From Acidimicrobiales bacterium (lineage in GTDB: Bacteria; Actinomycetota; Acidimicrobiia; Acidimicrobiales; Palsa-688): a stretch of 64,000 nt of DNA. Within the stretch, counting starts at the first letter, position 1. Each line of letters opens with the position of its first letter. Positions 26,837-37,386 of the stretch are shown piece after piece. The notes beneath the pieces are model-generated. The model had not been told where the DNA came from. It searched no databases and saw nothing but the letters and a program-made list of their open reading frames with translations. The position numbers and the translations under genes are program-made. The DNA lies in NCBI GenBank assembly GCA_036378675.1, contig DASUWA010000016.1, positions 1 through 64,000 on the forward strand, in the 5' to 3' direction.

Positions 26837-26991
26837 GGACTTGAGGCCTCTTCCGCTATTTCCAGCGGTGTATCAAAGCAGCGTGCGCTGACCCGGTGGC
26901 GGGTAATCCGGCTGCGGGAGCTTGGCTCTGAAGGACCAGATTCAGGTGGGCGCTGGCCCCTCGCTCACCTGGCCCATGCTGGTTCCTCGAG

Positions 26992-28254
26992 TCATCGGAG
27001 ATGGGTAGTCAGAGCCGCCTGAGTTCGGCCTGTCGCCACAGCGTGATTTCTGCCTTTTCTCGGCGGCAAAGCGAAAAGCACGAAGAAGAACGGGAGGAGC
27101 TGTATCCGCTCCCGGTCTAACAGCCCGAAATTAGCGAGACTCGAGTAGGCATAGATGAAGGCAGCGGAGTAGAGGACGACTAGTGGGATATACGGTCGTC
27201 GCCTGATCAGCCGGATCGCGCCTCCGATGCTCGGGAGGGAGCTCAAAAAGAGAATGAGGATCGCAAGTCCTTCGGCCGAAGAGGCAAGCTCCTGGTTATT
27301 GTGAGCTTCGTAGGGGAATGGCCTGAACAGCACGGTCACTGCGTCCTTTGGAAAATCGGACGGCGAGGTAGAGAGATTTCCCTGGAAGCTTGAGCCGGTT
27401 GCGTCCTCGCCGCCGCCGGACTGAAGGTTGGCCTGATTGCTGTTCAGTACCTGCTGAACGCTGCTGCTGTCCAGCTTGCTGACGTGTAGGAAGGATGCCG
27501 TCCTGGTTGCCAGAAATAGACCGCCGCCGACGATGATGACGATCCCGAGGATCTTGCTGAAGGGGCTGAGCGGCGTCCGTCGTCCGCTACGGCGAAGAAC
27601 GAATGCGACCCCAACCGCAGACAACAGGATCAGAGCGATCGGCGGCCGGATGGCCATAGCGATCCCCAAGCCGGCAAGCAGCATCCAGGCGGATCCGCGA
27701 CGGAAGCTCAGCAGCTTCGCTGCGCCCAGAGCCGCCAGCCCGAGCGCCAACGTCATGATCGCTTCCTTGCTGAAGGTGGCGGACCAAAAGACGATAGAGG
27801 GAAAGAAGAAGACGAGCCAGCCATATCGGCGGTGCTTGCCCTCCGGGACACAGATCGTGAAGGCTCGATAGAAGCAGCACAAACCAATGAACGCGAGGCC
27901 CGAGAAAGCGAGTGCTGCTCCGAGCTTCGTGGTCCCGATGACCGCCAAGATCACGGCTACCGAGATGATGGTCGCTCCGTCGCCGACGAGGCTGCCGTGA
28001 TAGGTGAAGTGGCCCGACCTGAGCGAATTCGCCAGGTGAACGCCCTGGTTGTAGTAGCCGTTGGCATCGGCGACTCCGCCGTAGAGATGCTTTACCAGGT
28101 AGAACTCCACCGGCACGGCCAGGAGCTTGACGGCGAGCGCCGGCTTCACCAACCTTCTTATGCGCGGATCGTCACGCGGCACGATCCGGTGGGCTAGGCC
28201 ACCGACCAGAAACCACACCACAAGCCCCACCACAACGGCGTGGACCAACTGCAC
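26992..28254 (-). CDS. Polytopic membrane protein, polysaccharide-polymerase-like
   Basis: The 420-residue protein has about ten membrane segments, an early DANGYYNQG loop, and a long outer loop (about residues 265-330) ending in FRPFPYEAHNNQE. This RPF-P-x-E loop is typical of uncharacterised polymerase- or ligase-like membrane proteins in exopolysaccharide clusters. No other Wzy candidate is seen in the window, so it may polymerise the repeat unit; that is inference. It starts at GTG 28254, where a GGAAGG lies very close to the codon. It is divergent from the asparagine synthase gene. Confidence 0.65.
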   Translation of the reverse strand: MQLVHAVVVGLVVWFLVGGLAHRIVPRDDPRIRRLVKPALAVKLLAVPVEFYLVKHLYGGVADANGYYNQGVHLANSLRSGHFTYHGSLVGDGATIISVAVILAVIGTTKLGAALAFSGLAFIGLCCFYRAFTICVPEGKHRRYGWLVFFFPSIVFWSATFSKEAIMTLALGLAALGAAKLLSFRRGSAWMLLAGLGIAMAIRPPIALILLSAVGVAFVLRRSGRRTPLSPFSKILGIVIIVGGGLFLATRTASFLHVSKLDSSSVQQVLNSNQANLQSGGGEDATGSSFQGNLSTSPSDFPKDAVTVLFRPFPYEAHNNQELASSAEGLAILILFLSSLPSIGGAIRLIRRRPYIPLVVLYSAAFIYAYSSLANFGLLDRERIQLLPFFFVLFALPPRKGRNHAVATGRTQAALTTHLR

Positions 28255-28407
28255 CCTTCCCCGCGGCCTCCCTCTATACCCGGCCCGAGTCTGCCCGACT
28301 CGGCGGCTTGTCCCATCTTCCCACAGAATGTCCCGATGTGTACCCCGTCGAGCCGGACGGCCTCCTATCCTGGGATCGTGGATAGGCCGGGGCGGGGCTA
28401 GCGGGCG

Positions 28408-30363
<1,956 letters not shown>

Positions 30364-30373
30364 CCGCAGCGAC

Positions 30374-31645
30374 ATGAGCCGCCCACCGGGACAGGCCCGG
30401 ACAACGAAGCGTCACCGCCTGCTGCACGTGACGACCACTGACATCAGTCTCGCCCTTCTACTCGGCCCGCAGCTGAAAGCATTCCTTCAGTCCGGCTACG
30501 AGGTGATAGGCACCTCTGCCCCCGGTCCGTTCGTTGAACAGCTCGAAGCCGACGGCATACGCCACGTCCCGCTCTCACACTCGACCCGCAGCTTCGCACC
30601 CCTCCACGACGCTCTCGCAGGCCCCGAGTTTTACCGCCTCTTGCGGGACCTAAGGCCCGACATCGTGCACACCCACAACCCCAAGCCCGGAATCTATGGA
30701 CGTATCGCCGCCCGCGCGGCCGGCGTGCCGGTAGTGGTCAACACCGTGCACGGGCTCTATGCGACCTCCGACGACAGTCTCCGGAAGCGAGCCGTCGTCT
30801 ACGGCCTCGAACGGATAGCGGCCTGCTTTTCCGACGCCGAACTGGTCCAGAATCCGGAGGACATCGAGACTCTGGCGGCGCTTCGCATACCTCGCGAGCG
30901 GCTCCGGCTTCTCGGCAACGGGATAGACCTGGACCGGTTCTCTCCCGCCGCCAAGAACGACGCCCGCCGGCGGATCCGAGCCGAGATCGGCGCGCGAGAC
31001 GACAACGTCGTCGTCGGCGCCATCGGCCGCCTGGTGTGGGAGAAGGGTTATGGAGAACTGTTCGCCGCCGCCGCGGAACTACGCGAGCAGTTCCCGAATG
31101 TCATGATCCTGGTAGCCGGACCAGCCGAACCCACCAAGAGTGACGGCATCGACGCGGCCTCAATCGCCCGTGCCGAGGGGGTAGGAGTCCGTTTCCTCGG
31201 CTACCGCTCCGACGTCGAAGACATCTACGCCGCGCTAGACGTCTACGTGCTGGCTTCACACCGCGAGGGCTTTCCACGCTCGGCCATGGAAGCCGCGGCG
31301 ATGTCTCTCCCGATCGTGGCCACCAACATCCGCGGATGTCGGCAAGTCGTCAACGACGGCGTCACCGGTCTGCTGGTCGAGCCACACGATGCTCGGGCTC
31401 TGGCGGGCGCAATTGGTCGACTCGCGTCCGATCTCCAACTGAGGAAATCAATGGCGAGAGCGGCTCGGGCTAAAGCGCTTCTCGATTTCGACCAGCGCCG
31501 GGTGATCGATATCACTCTCAAGCTTTATGCAGAACTTCTGAAAAAGAAGGATCGCTCGTTGGTACGCGACCCCTCTACGAGTATCCGTCCCCACCCAGAG
31601 TGCCTTGGCGGGGGTGTTCCGAGCGGCGAACCTCCGGGTACGTAG
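30374..31645 (+). CDS. Glycosyltransferase family 4, PglA-like
   Basis: The 423-residue protein begins RHRLLHVTTTDISLALLLGPQLKAF and has DIVHTHNPKPGIYGRIAAR, VVNTVHGLY, LLGNGIDLDRFSP, VGAIGRLVWEKGYGELF and HREGFPRSAMEAAAMSLPIV with the E-G-F-P donor site. This subgroup includes PglA and WbpT-like enzymes that add a HexNAc to a lipid-linked diamino sugar. That matches the bacillosamine-type genes at 42.0-46.4 kb, so it may add the second sugar. It is cytoplasmic at the membrane face. Ninety-five bases separate it from the Tat-exported gene. Confidence 0.84.
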   Translation: MSRPPGQARTTKRHRLLHVTTTDISLALLLGPQLKAFLQSGYEVIGTSAPGPFVEQLEADGIRHVPLSHSTRSFAPLHDALAGPEFYRLLRDLRPDIVHTHNPKPGIYGRIAARAAGVPVVVNTVHGLYATSDDSLRKRAVVYGLERIAACFSDAELVQNPEDIETLAALRIPRERLRLLGNGIDLDRFSPAAKNDARRRIRAEIGARDDNVVVGAIGRLVWEKGYGELFAAAAELREQFPNVMILVAGPAEPTKSDGIDAASIARAEGVGVRFLGYRSDVEDIYAALDVYVLASHREGFPRSAMEAAAMSLPIVATNIRGCRQVVNDGVTGLLVEPHDARALAGAIGRLASDLQLRKSMARAARAKALLDFDQRRVIDITLKLYAELLKKKDRSLVRDPSTSIRPHPECLGGGVPSGEPPGT

Positions 31646-31740
31646 AAAAATTACGTCGGTTGGGCGATGTGTCGCTCGGCTCCGGTATGCGACGCTAACT
31701 CCTGACCGAATCGTGCCAAAGGGGAAGAAGGGGTCAAACC

Positions 31741-32451
31741 GTGGACCAAAGCAGACGCGATTTCCTGAAGAAGAGCGCCATCGTCGGTGGGGCGGTATGG
31801 GTGGCACCCTCGATCGTCACAGTCGGCTCCGCCGCCGGCGCCTCGCCGGTCTGCAACTGTCCGAGCTGTCATGCCAATGCCACGGCGGTTGGGCTACTTC
31901 CTGACTCCGCCATCCCCCTCGGCCAGACGACGAGTACTAGCGGCTCAGCGTGCGCCAACAACTGCCTTGTCCCTGCGAGCCCTCTAATCGCGGTGGCGTG
32001 CAGTAAAGCGGACAGCGGTTCGTGCAGCTCAAGCGCATTTGTGGCCGGTGTCGGACCGTTGCCGCTGGGAACTCTAGGAACCCTCTCGGCTGACGTGATC
32101 TCTACCTGCGTGTGCTGCGGGCAGGGCGGGACCACCTTCGTGAATGTCTCGTTCACCCCGGTTACAGGTGGTACTCCCCTGACCTTGACTCCGAACTGCA
32201 ATGGCGCGGTCGGTGTTGTGCCTGGCCTGCTCACGATCCACACCAACGAACAGACGTGCACTAACGGCGTTCTCACGGTCACCGGCCTGAGAGTGAATCT
32301 CGGTGGGTCCGACATTGTTGTTTTGGCGCAATCCACCGCTGGCGCGACAGGCTGCGCCTGCCACGCATGCACGACCGGATCGGTGTCTACCCCGCCGTGC
32401 ACGACCCCGGGGCCCGCACAAACGAGCTGCACTCCCGCAACCTCCTGCTGA
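31741..32451 (+). CDS. Tat-exported cysteine-rich protein
   Basis: The product is 236 residues from GTG 31741, with an AAGAAGGGG ribosome site. The leader is SRRDFLKKSAIVGG (RR at residues 5-6), then AVWVAPSIV and a cut region near residue 33. The exported part has 18 cysteines, often in close pairs (CNCPSC, CVCCG, CACHAC), and is otherwise rich in T, G, S and P. No known fold is recognised; the cysteines could bind metal or form disulfides, as Tat exports folded proteins. It is followed by a 13-bp hairpin and then by an HprK-like kinase gene, the same order as at 46857-48343. I suspect it is a substrate of that kinase or of the PqqD proteins (inference). Confidence 0.75.
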   Translation: MDQSRRDFLKKSAIVGGAVWVAPSIVTVGSAAGASPVCNCPSCHANATAVGLLPDSAIPLGQTTSTSGSACANNCLVPASPLIAVACSKADSGSCSSSAFVAGVGPLPLGTLGTLSADVISTCVCCGQGGTTFVNVSFTPVTGGTPLTLTPNCNGAVGVVPGLLTIHTNEQTCTNGVLTVTGLRVNLGGSDIVVLAQSTAGATGCACHACTTGSVSTPPCTTPGPAQTSCTPATSC

Positions 32452-32487
32452 GAAGCACGGCCAGGTAGAGGCTCAGGGCGAGGTGTG

Positions 32488-32518
32488 AGACGTCTCTGCC
32501 CAAGTGGCAGGGACGTCT
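32488..32518 (+). terminator. Strong hairpin between Tat-protein and kinase genes
   Basis: AGACGTC-T-CTGCC at 32488-32500 pairs with GGCAG-G-GACGTCT at 32506-32518 through a 5-base CAAGT loop, 13 pairs in RNA with one U-G. No T-run follows. It probably acts as a partial terminator or RNA stabiliser so that the first gene is expressed more than the second. Confidence 0.55.
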
Positions 32519-32580
32519 TGCTCGCGACTGGCTTGCCGCGTAGCGTTTTCGTTGCAACGGGGAAGGCCACCGGAGGGGCA

Positions 32581-33483
32581 TTGGAAAGTACGGCAAGTGC
32601 GGAGGCGGCACGGCAGCTGAACGCGCGGGTCTATGTCACGAGCCGCTTCGTCGCACTCGGATACGACTTCGAGATCGAGACCGGTGACCCCGTCCTCGGC
32701 CGGTATCTGGACTCGGTGCTGTCGCCGTTTGCCCGGACGGGTCGTGGAGCGCACCGATATGCGGTCGTCCGTAGGTCAGACCCCGATGAGCACTTCGCGC
32801 TGTACTTCGAAGGTGAGCGGCAACGGCGGTCAAACGACGGGGGTACCGTCCTCGCCTATCTGTTCTGGCACATCAACTCGCAGGTCATCAGTCAATCGAA
32901 CCACTCCCTGCTGCTCCATGCCGCCGGCGCCGAGCTCGGAGGCCGGGCCGTCGTGCTGCCGGGACCCTCCGGGGCGGGTAAGAGCACGCTTGTCGCGGGA
33001 CTGATCCGGGCAGGGTTCCGTTATTTGACCGACGAGGCCGTTGCTCTCGATTCTGCTACTGGCGACGTCGTTCCCTTTCCCAAACCATTGAAACTCGACA
33101 CTGGATCGCAGTCTTTGTTGCCTGAGTTGCGTCCGGAGCTCGACCCGAAGATCGATCGATACGAGACGAACGATTGGATCGTGGACGTCCGGTCGATCGG
33201 ACCGGACCGACTTGCCCCGCCGGCCCCTCCAGCATTCGTTGTCGGCCCGGCCTACCGTCGAGGGAGCGAAACACGGCTCATTCCTCTTCGGCCGGCAGAA
33301 ACCGCGATGCTAATGATCCAGAACGCATTGAACCTGCCCACGCACGGAAGGGCCGGTTTGGACCTCGTCGCGGCGACCGCCCGACGGGTGCCCGGCTTCC
33401 GACTTGAGGTCGGCGACCTCGACGCAGCCTGCTCCCTGATCACCGAACTCATGATCGGCGTTTCCCCCGATTTGATGCCCTGA
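32581..33483 (+). CDS. HprK-like serine kinase
   Basis: The product is 300 residues from TTG 32581, which has GGAGG four bases before it. It resembles the C-terminal catalytic domain of HPr kinase: SLLLHAAGAELGG with the conserved His, Walker A GPSGAGKST at residues 128-136, and the acidic pair in YLTDEAVALD near residues 150-157, followed by PKPLKLD. HPr itself and the N-terminal domain of true HprK are absent, so this is the HprK-related type found with PqqD and nucleotidyltransferase genes. The ATP-dependent step would phosphorylate a peptide or protein, or use ATP for another modification. It follows the cysteine-rich Tat gene. Confidence 0.8.
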   Translation: MESTASAEAARQLNARVYVTSRFVALGYDFEIETGDPVLGRYLDSVLSPFARTGRGAHRYAVVRRSDPDEHFALYFEGERQRRSNDGGTVLAYLFWHINSQVISQSNHSLLLHAAGAELGGRAVVLPGPSGAGKSTLVAGLIRAGFRYLTDEAVALDSATGDVVPFPKPLKLDTGSQSLLPELRPELDPKIDRYETNDWIVDVRSIGPDRLAPPAPPAFVVGPAYRRGSETRLIPLRPAETAMLMIQNALNLPTHGRAGLDLVAATARRVPGFRLEVGDLDAACSLITELMIGVSPDLMP

Positions 33484-33667
33484 CGGAGGTCATCCAACCA
33501 CTGGACTCACCGGTCGTGGGTTCTTGCACGCTAAGCGTAGTCGCCTCAATCGGTGTATCAAGGAGGGATTGCCCCTTTCGGGCCGATGGGTCTAGCATCC
33601 AGGCTTGGACTTCGCTTGAGCTGAGTAGAGGTTCGATGTTGCTTGGGGCTAAGGGCTGATTGGGGGC

Positions 33668-34384
33668 GTGGCCGTGGTGGAGCAAGGGGCGGCGGTGAAC
33701 TGGATCGTGGGTACCGCCCGCGACGGTTCGGTCCGATCGACGTCAGAAGCGAGACGGATCGTGCTCGCGGGTGAACCACGGCTGTATCTGGAGGCGCTGT
33801 CCGAACTCTTGGACAGTATCCCTGGAGTTTCCGCATCGCTCTTCCCGCCTGGAAATGGCCATTCTCTAGGGGAGCATGCCCCAGAACTCATTCTGCTGGG
33901 GTGTCCAGCCAGCACCGACACGCCTGCAGAGCTCTCCGGGTTCCTCCAGGAGTCGTATCCCGGCGTGCCCCTGGTCTTTCTCGACTCCGGACCCACCCGC
34001 GACGGCTCCGAGAGGGCGGCCCCCCCGGACGCAACGGCCCGGATCAGCACGGGCATTCCCCTCGGCGAGTTGGTCAAGCGGCTATGCGACCCGGCGAACC
34101 CGATCGGTTCGGGGAAAAGACGTCCGGCTTCGCGCGCAAGAGCTCGCCGAGAGTGGCCATTGTCGTCCCTGAGTGACCGGGAGCTGTCGGTACTGCGACT
34201 TGTCGTTGGCGGGCGCACGAATGACGAGGCCGCCGAGGCGCTCGGCATCTCTCGCCATACGGTGAGGACTCATCTGCAGAACATCATGGCCAAGATGCAG
34301 GCACGGTCCAGGACCGAGCTTGTAAGCGTCGCGATGCGGTCGGGCATGCGTACGGGAGCCGCCCCCGTCACGCGGGACCGTTGA
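33668..34384 (+). CDS. LuxR-type regulator with a degenerate receiver
   Basis: The product is 238 residues from GTG 33668. Residues about 30-135 keep the receiver-like alternation of strands (RIVLAGEPRLYLEALSELLDS, ELILLGCPA, PLVFLDSG), but no Asp stands where phosphorylation would occur and the conserved Lys is missing. Residues about 170-230 are a LuxR helix-turn-helix (LSDRELSVLRLVVGGRTNDEAAEALGISRHTVRTHLQNI, which is broken up here as a motif only). It is therefore likely to be controlled by something other than a histidine kinase. It sits three bases before a second regulator of similar design. Confidence 0.78.
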   Translation: MAVVEQGAAVNWIVGTARDGSVRSTSEARRIVLAGEPRLYLEALSELLDSIPGVSASLFPPGNGHSLGEHAPELILLGCPASTDTPAELSGFLQESYPGVPLVFLDSGPTRDGSERAAPPDATARISTGIPLGELVKRLCDPANPIGSGKRRPASRARARREWPLSSLSDRELSVLRLVVGGRTNDEAAEALGISRHTVRTHLQNIMAKMQARSRTELVSVAMRSGMRTGAAPVTRDR

Positions 34385-34387
34385 GCT

Positions 34388-35098
34388 GTGGAGGCCGTCG
34401 ATGTCACGGTCTTGCTGGGTGCGGGGATGCCAGCAGAGCTCGAGGTACTCGAATATGCGCTCGGGCGTAGGCGCAGCGTGAGCACCTTGGGTTGGGACCC
34501 GACCGTCAGCGGGACGGTCGACAAGGTTGCAACTCGAAAGCCGGACGTCGCCCTCGTATGTGCCGATTTTCCCGACGGGGACGGCATAACTGCGTGTTCG
34601 GAGATCAAACGTCATTTCCCTCCGACCCGGGTAATAGTCATCGGGCCCTCACGGGATGACAGCGTTCTGATTTCAGCAGTGAAGGCCGGCGCCGACGGAT
34701 TCGTCACCACCAACGACTCGATCGATGATCTGGTCGACGCAGTGCATGAGGTCAGCCGGGGCGCCTCGCACATACCGCCGATGATGCTCGGCGGGCTTTT
34801 GCGAGGTCTGATCGAGTTCAGGCGGGAGGACGACGGGGCCTTTGAGCGGTTCGCCAGCCTCGGCAAACGCGAGCGGGAAGTCCTGGTAGGTATCTGTGCC
34901 GGGCTCGGCGACCAGGCGATAGCTGCGAGGCTCCACCTCTCACCCCACACCACCCGCACTCACGCGCAGAACATCTTGGGCAAGCTAGGCGTACATTCCC
35001 GCGTGGAAGCGACGCGGATGGTGTTCGAGCACGACTTGTTCGCTCGCTTCGGCATTGATGTCGATGGACTGGCGGAAGAAGGAGGGGGTGCGAAGTGA
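34388..35098 (+). CDS. LuxR-type response regulator, atypical receiver
   Basis: The 236-residue product has a receiver-like domain (about 5-125) and a LuxR helix-turn-helix (about 155-220; LGKREREVLVGICAGLGD then AARLHLSPHTTRTHAQNI). In the receiver the place of the phospho-acceptor Asp is taken by Cys in ALVCADFPDGDG and the usual late Lys is a Thr (GFVTTNDS), so phosphorylation is doubtful. The start is GTG 34388. The TGA overlaps the GTG of the PqqD-family gene, so regulator and PqqD protein are coupled. It probably controls this locus. Confidence 0.8.
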   Translation: MEAVDVTVLLGAGMPAELEVLEYALGRRRSVSTLGWDPTVSGTVDKVATRKPDVALVCADFPDGDGITACSEIKRHFPPTRVIVIGPSRDDSVLISAVKAGADGFVTTNDSIDDLVDAVHEVSRGASHIPPMMLGGLLRGLIEFRREDDGAFERFASLGKREREVLVGICAGLGDQAIAARLHLSPHTTRTHAQNILGKLGVHSRVEATRMVFEHDLFARFGIDVDGLAEEGGGAK

Positions 35099-35436
35099 GC
35101 AACCAGAGTTTCAAGCCCGGGCTACGTCCTTTCCAACGACCCGGAATCCGCATCGAACATCGCGGCGCGCAGGCCCTGATCTCCGATGCCGAACGGACCA
35201 AAGTCCTCTCCCTCAACGAGTCGGCGGCAGCAGTGCTGGAGTTGTGCGACGGACGGACGACGATCGACGAGATGGTGATGGCTATTTGCCAGGTGGCTTC
35301 CGTTCGACCCGATCAAGCCCGGGAGGACGTCGAACTGACGATAGCGAAATTGGAGGGGGCAGGTTTCGTGGCTTTTGACCCAGGAGTGGGCCGCAAGCGC
35401 AGCCCGAGACCAAGCGTTAGCGGGAGCGATCTGTGA
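35095..35436 (+). CDS. PqqD-family peptide-binding protein (copy 1)
   Basis: The 113-residue protein has the PqqD winged-helix fold at about residues 16-95: RIEHRGAQALISDAERTK, VLSLNESAAAVLELCDG, a TIDEMV helix and a final LEGAGFVAF strand. PqqD proteins bind leader peptides (the RRE of RiPP systems) and present them to modifying enzymes. No radical-SAM partner is present here; the likely partners are the HprK-like kinases. Its gene overlaps the regulator before it and the Wzz-like gene after it, both by GTGA, so it is translationally coupled to both. Confidence 0.8.
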   Translation: MSNQSFKPGLRPFQRPGIRIEHRGAQALISDAERTKVLSLNESAAAVLELCDGRTTIDEMVMAICQVASVRPDQAREDVELTIAKLEGAGFVAFDPGVGRKRSPRPSVSGSDL

Positions 35437-37352
35437 CAGAGACCAGGATGGACGAGGCAGCGGGCGCTCAGATGGAGGTCCTGGACTACCTGAGGATCAT
35501 CCGTCGGCGGTGGCCGATAGTCATCCTCTGCGCGCTTGTGGGTCTAGCTGTCGGGTATCTGACGGCCAAGTCGAGTACGTCGGGGCCCGTCAGCACTGGT
35601 TCTACGACGACCACGTACCAAGCGACCGCCATCCTCGGTACGGCTTCGAGCACTACGAGTGACCCGAGTGGCCTCTCGTTGGACGCAATGGCCTTCCTCG
35701 CCCAGTCCGGGCCCGTGCCTGCCATGACGGAAAAGGCCTTGGGCGACAAGTCGGGCGCATTGGATATCGCCGGGCGGGTCCAGGTCACTCCTAAGGACCC
35801 TTTGAATCTGATGCAGGTTACGGCTTCTGAACCCTCCCGGGACCAGGCGGCACAGGTGGCTAATGCGTTCGCCAGTCAAGTCATCACCTACATCAACGAT
35901 CAGCTTCAGGTGACCCACGATGCGACCGTTACCAGCGACCGCGCCCAGCTTGATTCGCTGACGGCGGTTACGGCGAAACTGCAAGCACAACCCCCCTCGC
36001 CCACGACTCAAAGTGAGCTTGGTGTCGCACAGGGTCAGTACGCGCAGCTGTACGTCTCCTATCAGGAACTGCTCCTGGCTGGTCCCCAACACACCGGGTT
36101 GCACGTAATCAATCCCGCCGCTCCGAACGTCGCCTCTTCTGTGAGCGGGGGATTCACACATGTGATCGCAACGACAAGCAAGAGAACGCGCACTGCTTTG
36201 GGCGGCCTCATCGGCCTGATCATCGGAATCGGCTTGGCGCTCGTCCGGGATCGGCTCGATACCAAGATCAACAGCCGCGAGCAGGCGGAGCGAATATTCA
36301 GGCTTCCAGTCCTTGGAGAGATCCCGAGAATTCCCCGCGACTCCAAGAGGCGTGGTTTGGTCGTCGCTGAAGCGCCTTCCTCGAGGGCAGCAGAATCAAT
36401 CCGGATGCTTCGAACCGTACTCGCCTTGTCGCGTCCTCCTGGTGGTCGCAAGGGTGGATTAGGTAACGGCCCGTCGCGAGCGATTCTCATCTCCTCTCCA
36501 ACGCGGATGATGGGGAAGGGTGAGCTGATCGCCAACCTGGCTGCCAGCTTCTCAGAAGCGGGCAGCACGGTAGCGCTGGTGGCAGTGGACCCATTCGATC
36601 TCTCGATCGGTCCGCTTGACGGGGCCGCATCGGCCATGCTCCGCAACGGCGACCGAGTCGGTGCTCCCTGGCCAGCTTCCGATCCGACCGGTGATCCTGC
36701 GGGTTCGATCACTGGCTTCGAGGGTGTCTCGTTGGTCATGAACGGCCACGGCCCGGCGAATAATGGCAAGGTCCATGGACGAGGCCACGCAGACCTCGTG
36801 GCCGAGGCTCGTCGCTCAGCGGAATTGGTTTTGGTGGACGTCCCGCCGGCGCTGATCACTCACGAAGCTGGCCGGCTTTCGGCGGTTGTCGACTCGGTCG
36901 TCTTGGTGTGCGAGAAGGGTCGTGTGACCGCCCGGGAAGCCGCCCTAACGGTGGATCTATTGCACCGAGTCGGGGCCCCTCTCCACGGGATCGTCCTCGT
37001 GGCCAAGAGAGACTGGACAAGCAGATTGCCCACTCTGAGCCGCCGTAGGACGCATCGGCACCAACCTCAACATGCCATGTCCACGCCTGCGCCCATACTC
37101 GAAGAAGGGAGCACAGAAGGGTCTCTTTTGGAGACCCAGGATGCCCCACCTCAACGGGTCGTATCCCTCCCTGAGCCAACCTCGGAAGGGACGAGCAACG
37201 AGGCTTCGGCAGCCGAAACCCAGGATGCCCCACCTCAACAGGTCATATCCCTCGCTGAGCCGACCCCTGAGCCGACTCCGGAAGAGACGAGCAGCGAAGC
37301 CTCGCCTGCCGAAACCCAGGATGCCCCGAGCGACGCGAGCCTTGAGCATTAG
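35433..37352 (+). CDS. Wzz/BY-kinase-like polysaccharide co-polymerase with degenerate P-loop
   Basis: The 639-residue protein has a Wzz layout: membrane segment 1 at about residues 28-47 (WPIVILCALVGLAVGYLTA), a periplasmic-type region, segment 2 near 254-272 (ALGGLIGLIIGIGLALVRDRLD), then a cytoplasmic BY-kinase-like domain (about 320-545) beginning ESIRMLRTVLAL. In that domain the P-loop reads SPTRMMGKGELIANLA instead of the usual G-E-G-K-S/T form, and the D-x-D of Walker A-prime is VAVDPFD. Kinase activity is therefore doubtful. There is no Tyr cluster at the C-terminus; instead there is an acidic T/S/P/E tail with 28-32-residue repeats. It probably sets glycan chain length. Confidence 0.82.
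   Translation: MTETRMDEAAGAQMEVLDYLRIIRRRWPIVILCALVGLAVGYLTAKSSTSGPVSTGSTTTTYQATAILGTASSTTSDPSGLSLDAMAFLAQSGPVPAMTEKALGDKSGALDIAGRVQVTPKDPLNLMQVTASEPSRDQAAQVANAFASQVITYINDQLQVTHDATVTSDRAQLDSLTAVTAKLQAQPPSPTTQSELGVAQGQYAQLYVSYQELLLAGPQHTGLHVINPAAPNVASSVSGGFTHVIATTSKRTRTALGGLIGLIIGIGLALVRDRLDTKINSREQAERIFRLPVLGEIPRIPRDSKRRGLVVAEAPSSRAAESIRMLRTVLALSRPPGGRKGGLGNGPSRAILISSPTRMMGKGELIANLAASFSEAGSTVALVAVDPFDLSIGPLDGAASAMLRNGDRVGAPWPASDPTGDPAGSITGFEGVSLVMNGHGPANNGKVHGRGHADLVAEARRSAELVLVDVPPALITHEAGRLSAVVDSVVLVCEKGRVTAREAALTVDLLHRVGAPLHGIVLVAKRDWTSRLPTLSRRRTHRHQPQHAMSTPAPILEEGSTEGSLLETQDAPPQRVVSLPEPTSEGTSNEASAAETQDAPPQQVISLAEPTPEPTPEETSSEASPAETQDAPSDASLEH
37131..37346 (+). repeat. Direct repeats coding the acidic tail of the Wzz-like protein
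   Basis: A unit starting GARACCCAGGATGCCCC occurs at 37131, 37215 and 37311 (spacing 84 and 96 bases), encoding ETQDAPPQ-V-SL-EPT units. The first two copies are nearly identical over about 50 bases. Length variation by slippage is likely. Confidence 0.75.
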
Positions 37353-37386
37353 CCGATTGCCCCAGGGCGTCACGGCAGGTTCTCGG

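Noticed and set aside
37072-37386. N-terminal extension of the second PqqD gene
   Set aside because: This part is the frame-shifted reading of the repeat tail of the Wzz-like gene (R/P/K-rich repeats) and is not expected to be translated.
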